Origin: Verrucomicrobiota bacterium
GTDB lineage: Bacteria; Verrucomicrobiota; Verrucomicrobiia; Limisphaerales; UBA8199
NCBI GenBank assembly: GCA_003176045.1
Contig: PSRM01000346.1
Span: 1-64,000, forward strand
Direction: 5' to 3'
Length of the DNA: 64,000 nucleotides
A program made the translations under genes and the position numbers. The notes beneath the pieces were generated by a model that was not told the origin of the DNA, did no database searches, and was given only the letters and a program-made list of their open reading frames with translations. This document shows, in pieces, positions 26,530 to 35,802 of the stretch; the first letter of the stretch is position 1, and each line of letters starts with the position of its first letter.

Positions 26530-28752
26530 TTACTCGCCTACGAACTTCATAAAGCCACTTAGATTTGTGGACGTAAAATAGCCTCGGCCTTCGTTCGAAT
26601 TCGTAAGGACTACCCCACTAAGGACAAAGGTTTTGCTCGCTCCATTTGGAACTTTACCGCTGAAAGTGCCGGCGCTTGAGTTCAACGTCATGCTGACTTT
26701 ATTGGTGCTGCTGATCGTGTTGTTAGCTCCGAGCAGCAGGTGATTCGTGACAGGCTGTGCCAGCCCAGCGCCTTCGAGGATGAGGGCGGCATTGGAAAAC
26801 TGGAATAACTGGCTGCCTCGGGCGGGTGGGCTGTAGCGCGAGCCTGAAGCATAACCGGAATTTGTAACACCACCCGGATAATAAACGGCTTTCGGCAAAG
26901 CGGGTTTGATCCAGTTGATACTCCCACCCAGATCGTTTGTGCCGGTATTGGCAAAGGCGATCCAACTCTGCAGCGAACCTTGTCCTCCATAGAGCGGTAT
27001 GTACAAAGGCCAGTTGCCTTCCTTGGAAACCACGGACGACTCAGTCATTCGAGTACCGTCTGGCAGCGAGCCTGAGCAGCGAATTCGACCTGAAATATCC
27101 ACGGATACCGATGCCCATCCGTCGCCAATCGGCTGAGTGAACGCGGCGTCGGCAGGAATGATCAGCGTGTACTGACCGCTTTGAGGAGCGATGCTCGTCC
27201 TCCCATCGAACACATTGCGATGCGCGTCTAAATCTGCACTCCAGTTTGGTGAAGAGATGCTGCCTGCCACGTGGTCAGTGTCCATCGGATCGAGATGGAA
27301 ATTCATCGTGATGCCCGAAGTCTGATTCCGCGGCACAATTCCCGTAGCCCTCCCGATGGCATCCATTTGGCCAGTGAAAGAATAGCGAGTTGCGCCAATT
27401 TGCAGCCTGCCGCTGAACTGGCCGTTTACGCTGGTGGCCAATGTAAAAGCTCCGGAACCTTGCTGCGTTCTGCCATTGGTATCAGAAAACAGACCTGCAT
27501 AAGTCCCCTTCCTCGCTGGAATCGTGGGCATAACGGTCCAACTGATCAGTTCAGACAAGAGATTGCTCGGATCGTTGCGCACAAGCGAGGTAGGATCGGT
27601 CACCTGCACGCTGACCTGTTGAGCAGCCGTGCCGTTGATCATCGTCAGCGCTGGCAGGGTGAATGTCAGATTTGTTTCTCCCGGAATTGCCACACCATTG
27701 GTGAGCCATTGGACCTGGAGGCTCTGGGTTGCAGGTTGCAGGACTGTCACGGCGAAGTTTTGTGCATCCAGCGGTGAAATGCGAATTACGTTCGCTGCAG
27801 GTGAAATCGCGTCCACCGGCCGCGCTTTCGCGTAGAGCGCCAACACCAGCGTTTCGCTGCAAACTTCGCAAAAAGGGTATCCCAGCACGCTCATCAGACA
27901 GTTCAGTTTCGGGCGATACCAGCCATTCGTGTGGTAGTGCGCTCCCTCAAAAAGCCCGACCACATCTGCGGTCGAACTGTTCGTCGGCGTCGGAATGGGG
28001 GTGCCCCCAGGAATCCAGGCGTTCCATTTGATGTTGGCGAGGTTTGTTGTCTGTGTAGTGTTCGGCTCCTCGGTATCTGGAAACCCAGAGCGAAACCGGG
28101 CGTATTCATCGCCCAAGCTGCCAATTACATGCCCGGTTTCGTGTGTGAGGATTTCGGGCATGGAAACTGGCTCGGTCGCAGAGATTGCGGTCTTATCGAA
28201 ACCATCTGAGCCTCCAGGATTGATGTCGTTAACCAGCAGGATAGGCAAGTCGCATTGCGGCATCAACTTCTTCGATAGCGCGTCCACTTTCCCCTGCCCG
28301 TTTGCGTAACTGCTGTCGAACGCGTTCGGCGGGATGGTGATGAGATAGTCCGAAACGGCATCGTAGGAGCTATTGAAGTACGTGTTTCTCCTGGTGCTCG
28401 AGACCGGATGGGAAGAGCCGGATTGCAGCGATGCAACCGGAATAAACCAGGCATTAAAGTAATTGCTGTATTCCGCGTAAGGCTCGTGCGCCAGCAAGGC
28501 GTTTACGGCGTTGGTCGCATCCACCGCGAATTGCGAAAGTTGATTGCTCGTGTAGCCTTCTGAAAAGATGACGATGTTGAGACGGTTCGAGGCAGGGCCG
28601 TTAACGAGAATGGGGTGGAGAGAGGATTGGGCAGAAGCGGCGCGACAGAGCGCGAGCAGAATAATCAGGAGCAACGACCGAGCTGATGCCCTGAACCAAA
28701 ATCGAAACGCGCGCGGACAAGGCTGTCCGCGCTCCTGAACTGACTCACTCAA
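26530..28752 (-). CDS. M64-family metallopeptidase, secreted
   Basis: NRLNIVIFSEGYTSNQLSQF; HETGHVIGSLGDEY; TTG start overlaps upstream stop, start uncertain. Confidence 0.85.
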   Translation of the reverse strand: MSESVQERGQPCPRAFRFWFRASARSLLLIILLALCRAASAQSSLHPILVNGPASNRLNIVIFSEGYTSNQLSQFAVDATNAVNALLAHEPYAEYSNYFNAWFIPVASLQSGSSHPVSSTRRNTYFNSSYDAVSDYLITIPPNAFDSSYANGQGKVDALSKKLMPQCDLPILLVNDINPGGSDGFDKTAISATEPVSMPEILTHETGHVIGSLGDEYARFRSGFPDTEEPNTTQTTNLANIKWNAWIPGGTPIPTPTNSSTADVVGLFEGAHYHTNGWYRPKLNCLMSVLGYPFCEVCSETLVLALYAKARPVDAISPAANVIRISPLDAQNFAVTVLQPATQSLQVQWLTNGVAIPGETNLTFTLPALTMINGTAAQQVSVQVTDPTSLVRNDPSNLLSELISWTVMPTIPARKGTYAGLFSDTNGRTQQGSGAFTLATSVNGQFSGRLQIGATRYSFTGQMDAIGRATGIVPRNQTSGITMNFHLDPMDTDHVAGSISSPNWSADLDAHRNVFDGRTSIAPQSGQYTLIIPADAAFTQPIGDGWASVSVDISGRIRCSGSLPDGTRMTESSVVSKEGNWPLYIPLYGGQGSLQSWIAFANTGTNDLGGSINWIKPALPKAVYYPGGVTNSGYASGSRYSPPARGSQLFQFSNAALILEGAGLAQPVTNHLLLGANNTISSTNKVSMTLNSSAGTFSGKVPNGASKTFVLSGVVLTNSNEGRGYFTSTNLSGFMKFVGE

Positions 28753-31468
28753 AACTCAGCCTGTAAAAAACGTTCGTTGTGGGAGACGGCAGGGTGACGA
28801 AGTATTTTCCTCCCGAGAGCATCTGGGTGCTTGTCATGGAGCTCCAATGAACGGGAGGCATGAGGCTGCCCGTTTTTTCGAGCGCAAACGTCACGCCCGT
28901 GTTGGTCCAGGAAAGCGTGAATTGATGGTTGGTTGGGTAGGAGATCAGCACGAGCGGCACCGGTGTCACCGCGGCTCCTGAAACGCAATAAGAGAATTCA
29001 GATGTGTTGTTGTTGGGATCGGTGGCGGTCGCCGCGATCGAGTAGCCGGCCGGGACTGACACCGGCAACACCGCCGCAAAGCTTGCGTTGCAGTTACCGG
29101 CTGTGGTGACATTCGTGCTCCCGAGGAAGTATTGGCCCTGGCCATAACCAGCCGGGTCGCATGAAGGATTGGCAAAGAACTGGAGCTGATTGGCCGTGTT
29201 CGCCTTCCCATTGAAAGTTCCCTTAATGATTATGCCCGCTCCTGAAACGGCTTGCGTTACCACAGGATAATTCTGGCCCAGGTTGGCGTTGGCCGTGGTG
29301 CCGCCACAGGAAACATTTGCCGTTGGACCGGTAGCGCCAAGATCAATGCCGAGGCCACCATTCCCGAAAATCGAGTTGCCCAAAATCGCAACGTTGGTGA
29401 CGCCGTCGCGGATGCGCACGCCGGCAAACTGGGCGGTCTGCGAGTAAGCAATGGTGTTCCCCAGCCCGGCGGCGCCGCCAATGGTGTTGTTGCCTGCGCC
29501 CGAGGCACATTCAACCCCTTGCGCCACATTTCCCAGCCCAGCACTGCCCGCGAGATTGGTGCCGATCATATTCCGCTGAATCACATTGAACGAAGCGTTC
29601 GAAAGCCAAATACCGCGCGTGGCGTTGGCCGCGATCAGGTTGCCCGCGCCAGAAGCTGCGCCTCCGATGGTGTTGTTATTCGCGGAGGTAGCGATAAAAA
29701 TGCCTTCAAGCCCGTTCCCTAACCTCTGAGTACCGGTAAAATCCGTGCCAATATAATTGCCCTGGATCTGGTTGCCCGTCGTGCCTGCTCCGAGCAAATA
29801 GATGCCGGCATCAACATTCGTGGAAATGATGTTGCGTTGGCCGGCAGAGGTACCGCCGACCAGATTGCCCGCGGCCCCGGAAATGCCCACGCCAGCCCGC
29901 CCATTGGGCAATGCGGCGGTGCCATTGGCGTCCAGACCTACATAATTGCCCTGAACGATATTATTGGACGCGGGGGCGCCGAAGACGTAAATCCCGTCAT
30001 CAGCATTGCCAGAAATGATGTTTCGGGCGGTCGAAGCCATGCCTCCTATAGTGTTTGCGGCCGATTCGATGCGCACGCCTTTGATCGAGTTGCCTTTTGC
30101 ATGTGAGCCCAGAGCGTCGGTGCCGACATAATTGCCTTGCAGAGAATTGCCGGTAGCGCCCGACACGATCTGCACGCCATGGTTGGCATTGCCGGAAATA
30201 ATGTTCCGCGCACCGCCGATAGTGTTTGAGTTCGCGCTGCTGATCGTGACTCCATTGAAAGCGTTCCCGAGCGCGTTCGCTCCGGCGACATCCAAACCAA
30301 TGTAATTGCCTTCGATGACGTTGCCCGTGCTGTTGGTTGAGATAAATACGCCATCTTTCTTGTTGGCGGAAATGATATTCCCGGAGCCCGGCAGCGAACC
30401 ACCTATGCTGTTGCTATTCGCGGACATCAAAGTAATTCCGGCGTAACTGTTGCCCAGTGCGGTCAACCCGGATGCGGACGTTCCAACGTAGTTTCCCAGG
30501 ATGTTGTTATTCGATGCACCGGGGCCGCTTATAGAGATACCACCCTGCCCGTTGCCAGAAATTACATTGCAGGCGCCCGTGATTGAGCCACCGATCGTGT
30601 TGCCGGAAGCCCCGGAGATTGTGATGCCATCTCCAATGTTGCTGATGGAGAGGCTGCCGGACACATCGGTGCCGATGTAGTTGCCTTGAATAAGGTTAAG
30701 CGTGGCTCCCGAGTTGTTGAGATAGATGCCGCTGCCGCTGTTGCCCGAAATCAAGTTGCGTTGGCTCACGTTCGTGCCGCCGATCTGGTTCAGTTGCGAG
30801 CTGACAAGAGCAATGCCGTTGTTCCCGTTCGCTAATCCGTTGGTGCCGCCCGCGCTGGTGCCGATGTAATTCCCGATAATGGTGTTGCCTCCTCCATTCT
30901 GGATGTAAACTCCTGCATCTCCGTTGCCCGAAATGACGTTGCGATCGGCGGTATTGGTTCCGCCGATCGTATTGGATGAAGATCCATTCAACCAGATGCC
31001 CTGGCTCCCATTGCCCCGAGCAATGGCGCCAGTGGCATCGGTGCCGATGAAATTCCCTTTAATAGTGTGGCCAGAGGCGCCTTGCAGGAGCATTCCCTGG
31101 GCGGCGAAACGATTGATCACCAGGCCACGCACGGTGCAGTTGGTAGTGAATAACCGCAAGCCGATGCTTGCAGCGCCGGCGCTAGCGCCATTGATCTCTA
31201 TTAACGGGCTGCCGAGAAAGCCAGGCTGGGTCGTGCCATCTATGACGACCGCGGTCGTGATCGAAGGCAGCGCCGACAGCGGCGAAATCGTTTGTCCGCC
31301 CGCACCGATCGCGAAGGTAATCAAGTTGGTGCCCGAACCATTGTTGGAATCAATAATGGCCTGCCGAAGCGAACCGACGCCGCTATCGCTTGTGTTCAAA
31401 ACCGCCAGGACCGCGCCGCGAGCCGTCAAGGAGAAAAGGCCACCCGACAGCGCAAGTACAATGCGCAT
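28745..31468 (-). CDS. NosD-like right-handed beta-helix protein, secreted
   Basis: Many tandem NxIxGNYIGTDxxG..LGN..GI.I..A..NTIGG....NIISGN units. Confidence 0.88.
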   Translation of the reverse strand: MRIVLALSGGLFSLTARGAVLAVLNTSDSGVGSLRQAIIDSNNGSGTNLITFAIGAGGQTISPLSALPSITTAVVIDGTTQPGFLGSPLIEINGASAGAASIGLRLFTTNCTVRGLVINRFAAQGMLLQGASGHTIKGNFIGTDATGAIARGNGSQGIWLNGSSSNTIGGTNTADRNVISGNGDAGVYIQNGGGNTIIGNYIGTSAGGTNGLANGNNGIALVSSQLNQIGGTNVSQRNLISGNSGSGIYLNNSGATLNLIQGNYIGTDVSGSLSISNIGDGITISGASGNTIGGSITGACNVISGNGQGGISISGPGASNNNILGNYVGTSASGLTALGNSYAGITLMSANSNSIGGSLPGSGNIISANKKDGVFISTNSTGNVIEGNYIGLDVAGANALGNAFNGVTISSANSNTIGGARNIISGNANHGVQIVSGATGNSLQGNYVGTDALGSHAKGNSIKGVRIESAANTIGGMASTARNIISGNADDGIYVFGAPASNNIVQGNYVGLDANGTAALPNGRAGVGISGAAGNLVGGTSAGQRNIISTNVDAGIYLLGAGTTGNQIQGNYIGTDFTGTQRLGNGLEGIFIATSANNNTIGGAASGAGNLIAANATRGIWLSNASFNVIQRNMIGTNLAGSAGLGNVAQGVECASGAGNNTIGGAAGLGNTIAYSQTAQFAGVRIRDGVTNVAILGNSIFGNGGLGIDLGATGPTANVSCGGTTANANLGQNYPVVTQAVSGAGIIIKGTFNGKANTANQLQFFANPSCDPAGYGQGQYFLGSTNVTTAGNCNASFAAVLPVSVPAGYSIAATATDPNNNTSEFSYCVSGAAVTPVPLVLISYPTNHQFTLSWTNTGVTFALEKTGSLMPPVHWSSMTSTQMLSGGKYFVTLPSPTTNVFYRLSFE

Positions 31469-31702
31469 GGAAGTCGCCGTAAAGACACGATAAGTCATAC
31501 GTGGCAGCCGAATCTCAGACTCTTTTTAGCAATTTTTCTACCAAAAATCAATTTTATTTCAAAAGCGGAAGGGCGAAGCGGTAGGAGCGCGACCTTCAGG
31601 TCGCTTCACCGCCCGTAGCGACATTGGCTTGGAAAATATCAAGACTGTGGTCGCTGAGAACGGTGAAGCGGCATAAATGCCGCGCTCCTGTGCCGTGGTA
31701 TT

Positions 31703-33055
31703 TCATGAGGACGTCTGCGGGAATGAGTCAGGCGAGCGACGGTCGAGGGTCGAGTGGGCAGGCCGCTCCAACTCGGCTATAAGTCTGGGTAAAACGGCGC
31801 TTTTTGAGAACGGAAGCTGCTCTCCTGACACAGCGTCGCGCCTGGTAGCCGCCCTTCGCTCAAGCATCGCCTGTATCTGAAGAACCGCTTGCTCAACCTC
31901 GCCATGCCGCGCGGTTGCCCAGCAACAAGCGCCATTCATCGAGGCCAGCGTCTCAGACACATGGCTGGGGCTTGGTCCAATGTAGAGCACAGGAGCGCCG
32001 GTGTTGAGAATGTTGTAAATCTTGCAGGGGTGAATGATACCGATAAACGGATCGCCCATCACTACGACTTGAAGATCAGCCGCCGAAAGAGAGCCCGCCA
32101 ATTCGTTCAAAGGCTGGTAAGGAAGGCAGAGGATGTTGGATGGACGTGAAACGTGAAACGTGAAACGTGAAAGCCCTTCGTTGCCCTTATTTGTCTTCCT
32201 GGATTTGTTTTCCTGCGTGCGATTACCGGCTTCCGCCGCGTGGCCTTCGAGCATCTGTTGAATTCGGCGGAATTCGCTGCCGCCGCCTACGAAGCAAAAC
32301 ACAATGCGCGGATCGTGGGCCAATCGCTCAGCCGCGCCGAGAAGGGTATCGAGCGGATGGCAGGGGCTGTGGTTGCCGGAATACATGATCACGAATTTAT
32401 CCTCCAACCCATGTTTCTTGCGGAACGCATCTCTACCGACAGGATCGAATCGAACGTGATCATCATGGGACCACGGCGCCAGGATTTCTATTTTTTCGGG
32501 CGCGATACCTTTGGATGCGATTCTGTCGCGCATGAACCTGTCCAGGGCGATGATGCGATGGGCGCCGCGAAAACTGAATAAGGACATTCGAGCCAGGAGC
32601 CGGGCAGCAAAAGAGCCCTCCCGAAGCCATCCGGCTGCAATGGCTTCGTCGGGGTTCAGATCCATCACCCAATAGTAAAAGCGGGCGCGCCAGAATTTGG
32701 ACAGGCAGGCGCCAATAACAGAAATGAGTGGGGGCGAGGTTAAAGCAACTACCACATCATGTCTCGGCAGGAGTAAGGCGCGAACTGAGCAAAAGAGGTT
32801 GAACGAAGCAAAATCAATCGCCCGCCGCCATTTGGCGGACTTTCCGAATCCGGTTGACCCGATGCGAATGATGCGCACACCGCGCCAGGTTTCACGTCTT
32901 GTAAAACGCTTCTCGGGATCGTCGTAGGCCCGGCGGCTGCTCAATACCGTCACCTGATGTCCACGATCAACGAGGCGCAGCGCAAGGTCTGATAGGTGCT
33001 GGGCCGTCGAAACGTGGTCGGGATAGAACGTTTGATTGAGGAGAAGGATTCTCAA
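31703..33055 (-). CDS. Glycosyltransferase family 4 (WcaI-like)
   Basis: MRILLLNQTFYPDHVSTAQHLSDLALRLVDRGHQVTVLSSRRAYDDPEKRF; contains insertion LSRFTFHVSRPSN. Confidence 0.88.
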   Translation of the reverse strand: MRILLLNQTFYPDHVSTAQHLSDLALRLVDRGHQVTVLSSRRAYDDPEKRFTRRETWRGVRIIRIGSTGFGKSAKWRRAIDFASFNLFCSVRALLLPRHDVVVALTSPPLISVIGACLSKFWRARFYYWVMDLNPDEAIAAGWLREGSFAARLLARMSLFSFRGAHRIIALDRFMRDRIASKGIAPEKIEILAPWSHDDHVRFDPVGRDAFRKKHGLEDKFVIMYSGNHSPCHPLDTLLGAAERLAHDPRIVFCFVGGGSEFRRIQQMLEGHAAEAGNRTQENKSRKTNKGNEGLSRFTFHVSRPSNILCLPYQPLNELAGSLSAADLQVVVMGDPFIGIIHPCKIYNILNTGAPVLYIGPSPSHVSETLASMNGACCWATARHGEVEQAVLQIQAMLERRAATRRDAVSGEQLPFSKSAVLPRLIAELERPAHSTLDRRSPDSFPQTSS

Positions 33056-33199
33056 AGGAAGATGGGAGATGGAAGATGGGAGATTCAGTGGGCTGGCACG
33101 CGGGAATGTGAGGGTTCAGGGTTCAGGGTTCAGGAGGAGCCCGAGGCTCCACTTTCAAGATGTTGAGTATTAAACGGCCGGAGGGTCAGAGGTCAGGAG

Positions 33200-35149
33200 T
33201 CAGAGGCCAGACTGAATCGAGGACGAGGACGAGAACGAGGACGATTGAGGGAGTCGAATCAGGCGTTGAAGTTGGTTTTCGAAAGCGGCCTCGGCTCGCC
33301 CTTCGTCGGGGATTCCCCACACAGCCACTTCTAAAGAACGTTGGCCGGAGTTACGCCTACCCTCAAGCACTGGTCCGAGGCGCCGGGCGTATGAAAGTTC
33401 GAGTGCGCTCACCGCCTGGTTTTCGGCCCGATCATCCCACAGACAGTAAAAGACATAGAACGGACCGGACTCATCTTTGACGCGATAGACATTGAACGGC
33501 AAACGCAGACCGCACGCGGAAAAGATGTGGCCATTGGATTGTGAGAGAATGCGGCGCCCGGAAGCAGCCAGACAGATGTCGGGTGTGTGATTCCTGGCCA
33601 AATGGACTGCCACACGACCGGGTTTCCAGCGTAGAAAAATTACCTGCCAGGCCGAATGATCGGCTTCCCGCCACGAAGCATTAATCGCATCGTCAAAGTG
33701 CAGAAATTGTTTGCTGGTTTGGGAAGGAGGCAGCATACGAAAACCAGCGTTTCCCCGCGGCAAGTTCACGTCCCAGCAGACTGGTGCAGAAAGTCGCGCT
33801 TCGTGCAGCCGATACCAAAGTTCGGTGCCGATTTCGGCGAAGGCCAGCCAGAGAGCCAGGCAGGCGGTGGTGAGCGGGACGATGGTGAAGGATGGATCGT
33901 GGATGGTGGATGGTGGATGCTGATCGCTGGATGATGGATGATAGATGATGGCTGACGGATGATTACCTCTGTCCTCTGTCCTCTGTTCTCTGTTCTCTGT
34001 CTTCTCTTCTCTGTCCACTAGCCCCAGGCCTTCGACTTTGGACTTTGGACTTTGGACTTTGGACTTTGGAGCTTGGACTTTCGCCACCAGCCACAAGCAA
34101 ATGAAGCAACCAACCAGAATGGTTGCTCCTGCGGGATCGTGCCACTGATCAATGGCGGCCATTCCCTTTCGCGCGGCGACCAACGTGAGGAGCGTGGTGC
34201 GGCCGATATTGAAGAGAAAGGCGAGCCCGAAACCTGCCACCACACAAAATATCCGGCGAAAAACTGCTAGAGAATAGAGCTCCCCAAAGAACAGCGATAA
34301 CATCAGCGTTGCCTGGACCGATCGAATCCCGCTGCAAGCTTCGTCAATGCCCACCACACCCGTTCCCACCTCGATTAGGTTGCCGTGCTGGAGCGCCGGG
34401 AAACCCAGAAAGCCAAGGATTTCGATCGTGCTCGCGGCATTGGCGCGCGCCAGCCATTGAATTATGGGAACTTCCACCAGCGTAGGCCAAGGGACGGCAA
34501 CGAGGAAGAACAGCAGGGGGAAGAGGAGCGAACGAGGGGTGATGCGTGATGCGTGAAACGTGAAACGTAGGAAGTGAAACGTGAAACGTGAAACGTGAGA
34601 AGACGGTGTCGGTTGGCCCTGCGTCCTGGAGACACTCGAATCCTGACTTAATCGCAGGAGCAAAGCAACGAGTCCGAACGTTATTCCGATCACTTCCAAA
34701 GCCAATGCCCAACTTACCAGCCGCCATTCCGGATTTGCCTCTTGAATTAAGCGGGTCGGTAAATACGTCAAAGCGCATGCCAGGAGGAGTGCCAGGACGA
34801 TAACGCCAGAGTGCGCGCCTGAAGTACTGCAGTCTTGTAGTCTTGTGGTCCTGTGGTCTGTGGTCTTGTGGTCCGTGGTCTGTGGTCCGTGGTCCGTGGT
34901 CTCGCGATCTGTGATCGGTGGTCTCTGGTCTGTGGTTTTTTCCCCCCGGACCCTGCGAATCAGCAAATACAATGCGAGGAAAGGCACAGCCCAGCCATAG
35001 GCGTATTGCGGATTAACGGCCCACTCGGCACCCAGTTGATTGATTAGCGTGAACCAAAGGAAGCCAAGCACGCAGGCGGCCAGGACCCAGTGGCGCAACG
35101 GGACCGCGGACGCATCGGTCCGAATTTCTGCTTGTGAACTCGGCACCAT
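33200..35149 (-). CDS. Exosortase with C-terminal EpsI-like region
   Basis: DEACSGIRSVQATLMLSLFFGELYSL, GRTTLLTLVA, IDQWHDPAGA; C-terminal HTPDICLAASGRRIL; three low-complexity insertions. Confidence 0.88.
   Translation of the reverse strand: MVPSSQAEIRTDASAVPLRHWVLAACVLGFLWFTLINQLGAEWAVNPQYAYGWAVPFLALYLLIRRVRGEKTTDQRPPITDRETTDHGPQTTDHKTTDHRTTRLQDCSTSGAHSGVIVLALLLACALTYLPTRLIQEANPEWRLVSWALALEVIGITFGLVALLLRLSQDSSVSRTQGQPTPSSHVSRFTFHFLRFTFHASRITPRSLLFPLLFFLVAVPWPTLVEVPIIQWLARANAASTIEILGFLGFPALQHGNLIEVGTGVVGIDEACSGIRSVQATLMLSLFFGELYSLAVFRRIFCVVAGFGLAFLFNIGRTTLLTLVAARKGMAAIDQWHDPAGATILVGCFICLWLVAKVQAPKSKVQSPKSKVEGLGLVDREEKTENREQRTEDRGNHPSAIIYHPSSSDQHPPSTIHDPSFTIVPLTTACLALWLAFAEIGTELWYRLHEARLSAPVCWDVNLPRGNAGFRMLPPSQTSKQFLHFDDAINASWREADHSAWQVIFLRWKPGRVAVHLARNHTPDICLAASGRRILSQSNGHIFSACGLRLPFNVYRVKDESGPFYVFYCLWDDRAENQAVSALELSYARRLGPVLEGRRNSGQRSLEVAVWGIPDEGRAEAAFENQLQRLIRLPQSSSFSSSSSIQSGL
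33895..34082. repeat. Degenerate short tandem repeat arrays inside exosortase gene (heptamer GGACTTT and related)
   Basis: GGACTTTGGACTTTGGACTTTGGACTTTGGA; CCTCTGTCCTCTGTTCTCTGTTCTCTG; CATCCACCATCC-type units. Confidence 0.92.
34830..34940. repeat. Heptamer array (CTGTGGT/CCGTGGT) inside exosortase gene
   Basis: GGTCTGTGGTCTTGTGGTCCGTGGTCTGTGGTCCGTGGTCCGTGGTC. Confidence 0.92.
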
Positions 35150-35760
35150 TATTGAAGAACTCGCTTTTTTATCCGTTGCGCCGGATTGCCCTGATAAACT
35201 CCGTAGGCTTCAAGCTCTTGCGTTGCTACCGACCCGGCAGCCAGCACCGCATGTGAACCGACCCGGACCCCGGGCCCTACCCAGGCAGCGGCACCGATCC
35301 AGGCCCCCTCCTCTATCGTGACCGGCCGAGTAATCAGATCGAAGGTGGTTCGAGTGTAATCATGGTTGCCGGTGCATAGAAAGGCGCGCTGGGAAATGCA
35401 GACGTCGTCGCCAATAGTAATCGGAGCCAGGTTCAGCAACCAGCATTCCTCGCCGAGCCATACATTATTTCCAAGTGTGAGTTTCCAGGGGAAGGTGATC
35501 TTGACCTGTGGTTTGACGACAACGCCCTGGCCGACACGCGCGCCAAACCGCCGCAATACCCAGCACTTCAGCGCCGATAATTTCACCGGGCACCATTGGA
35601 AGAGAAGCTGATTCGTCAGAATCCAAAGCACCTCTTTCACTCGGCCTGCGCCCCGGTCAAAGCTCGCAGCAGAGTACGAGGAAAGGGCTACGGTAGATGG
35701 AACAAGGGGCGCCACTGGTCGAGCGTTATCGTTCGCCAGTTGTTCTTGAGTCATTTCCAT
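35149..35760 (-). CDS. WcaF-like colanic acid biosynthesis acetyltransferase
   Basis: QLLFQWCPVKLSALKCWVLRRFGARVGQGVVVKPQVKITFPWKLTLGNNVWLGEECWLLNL; TAATG overlap with exosortase. Confidence 0.88.
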   Translation of the reverse strand: MEMTQEQLANDNARPVAPLVPSTVALSSYSAASFDRGAGRVKEVLWILTNQLLFQWCPVKLSALKCWVLRRFGARVGQGVVVKPQVKITFPWKLTLGNNVWLGEECWLLNLAPITIGDDVCISQRAFLCTGNHDYTRTTFDLITRPVTIEEGAWIGAAAWVGPGVRVGSHAVLAAGSVATQELEAYGVYQGNPAQRIKKRVLQ

Positions 35761-35802
35761 CAGTGAACGGGGTAGGGGTATTTCATGCGATTTTTAGCCA
35801 CG

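Noticed and set aside
28745-31468. Internal repeats of the beta-helix gene as a DNA repeat element
   Set aside because: Repetition follows the protein-level NYIGTD/NIISGN pattern with strong codon divergence, so it reflects the protein fold.
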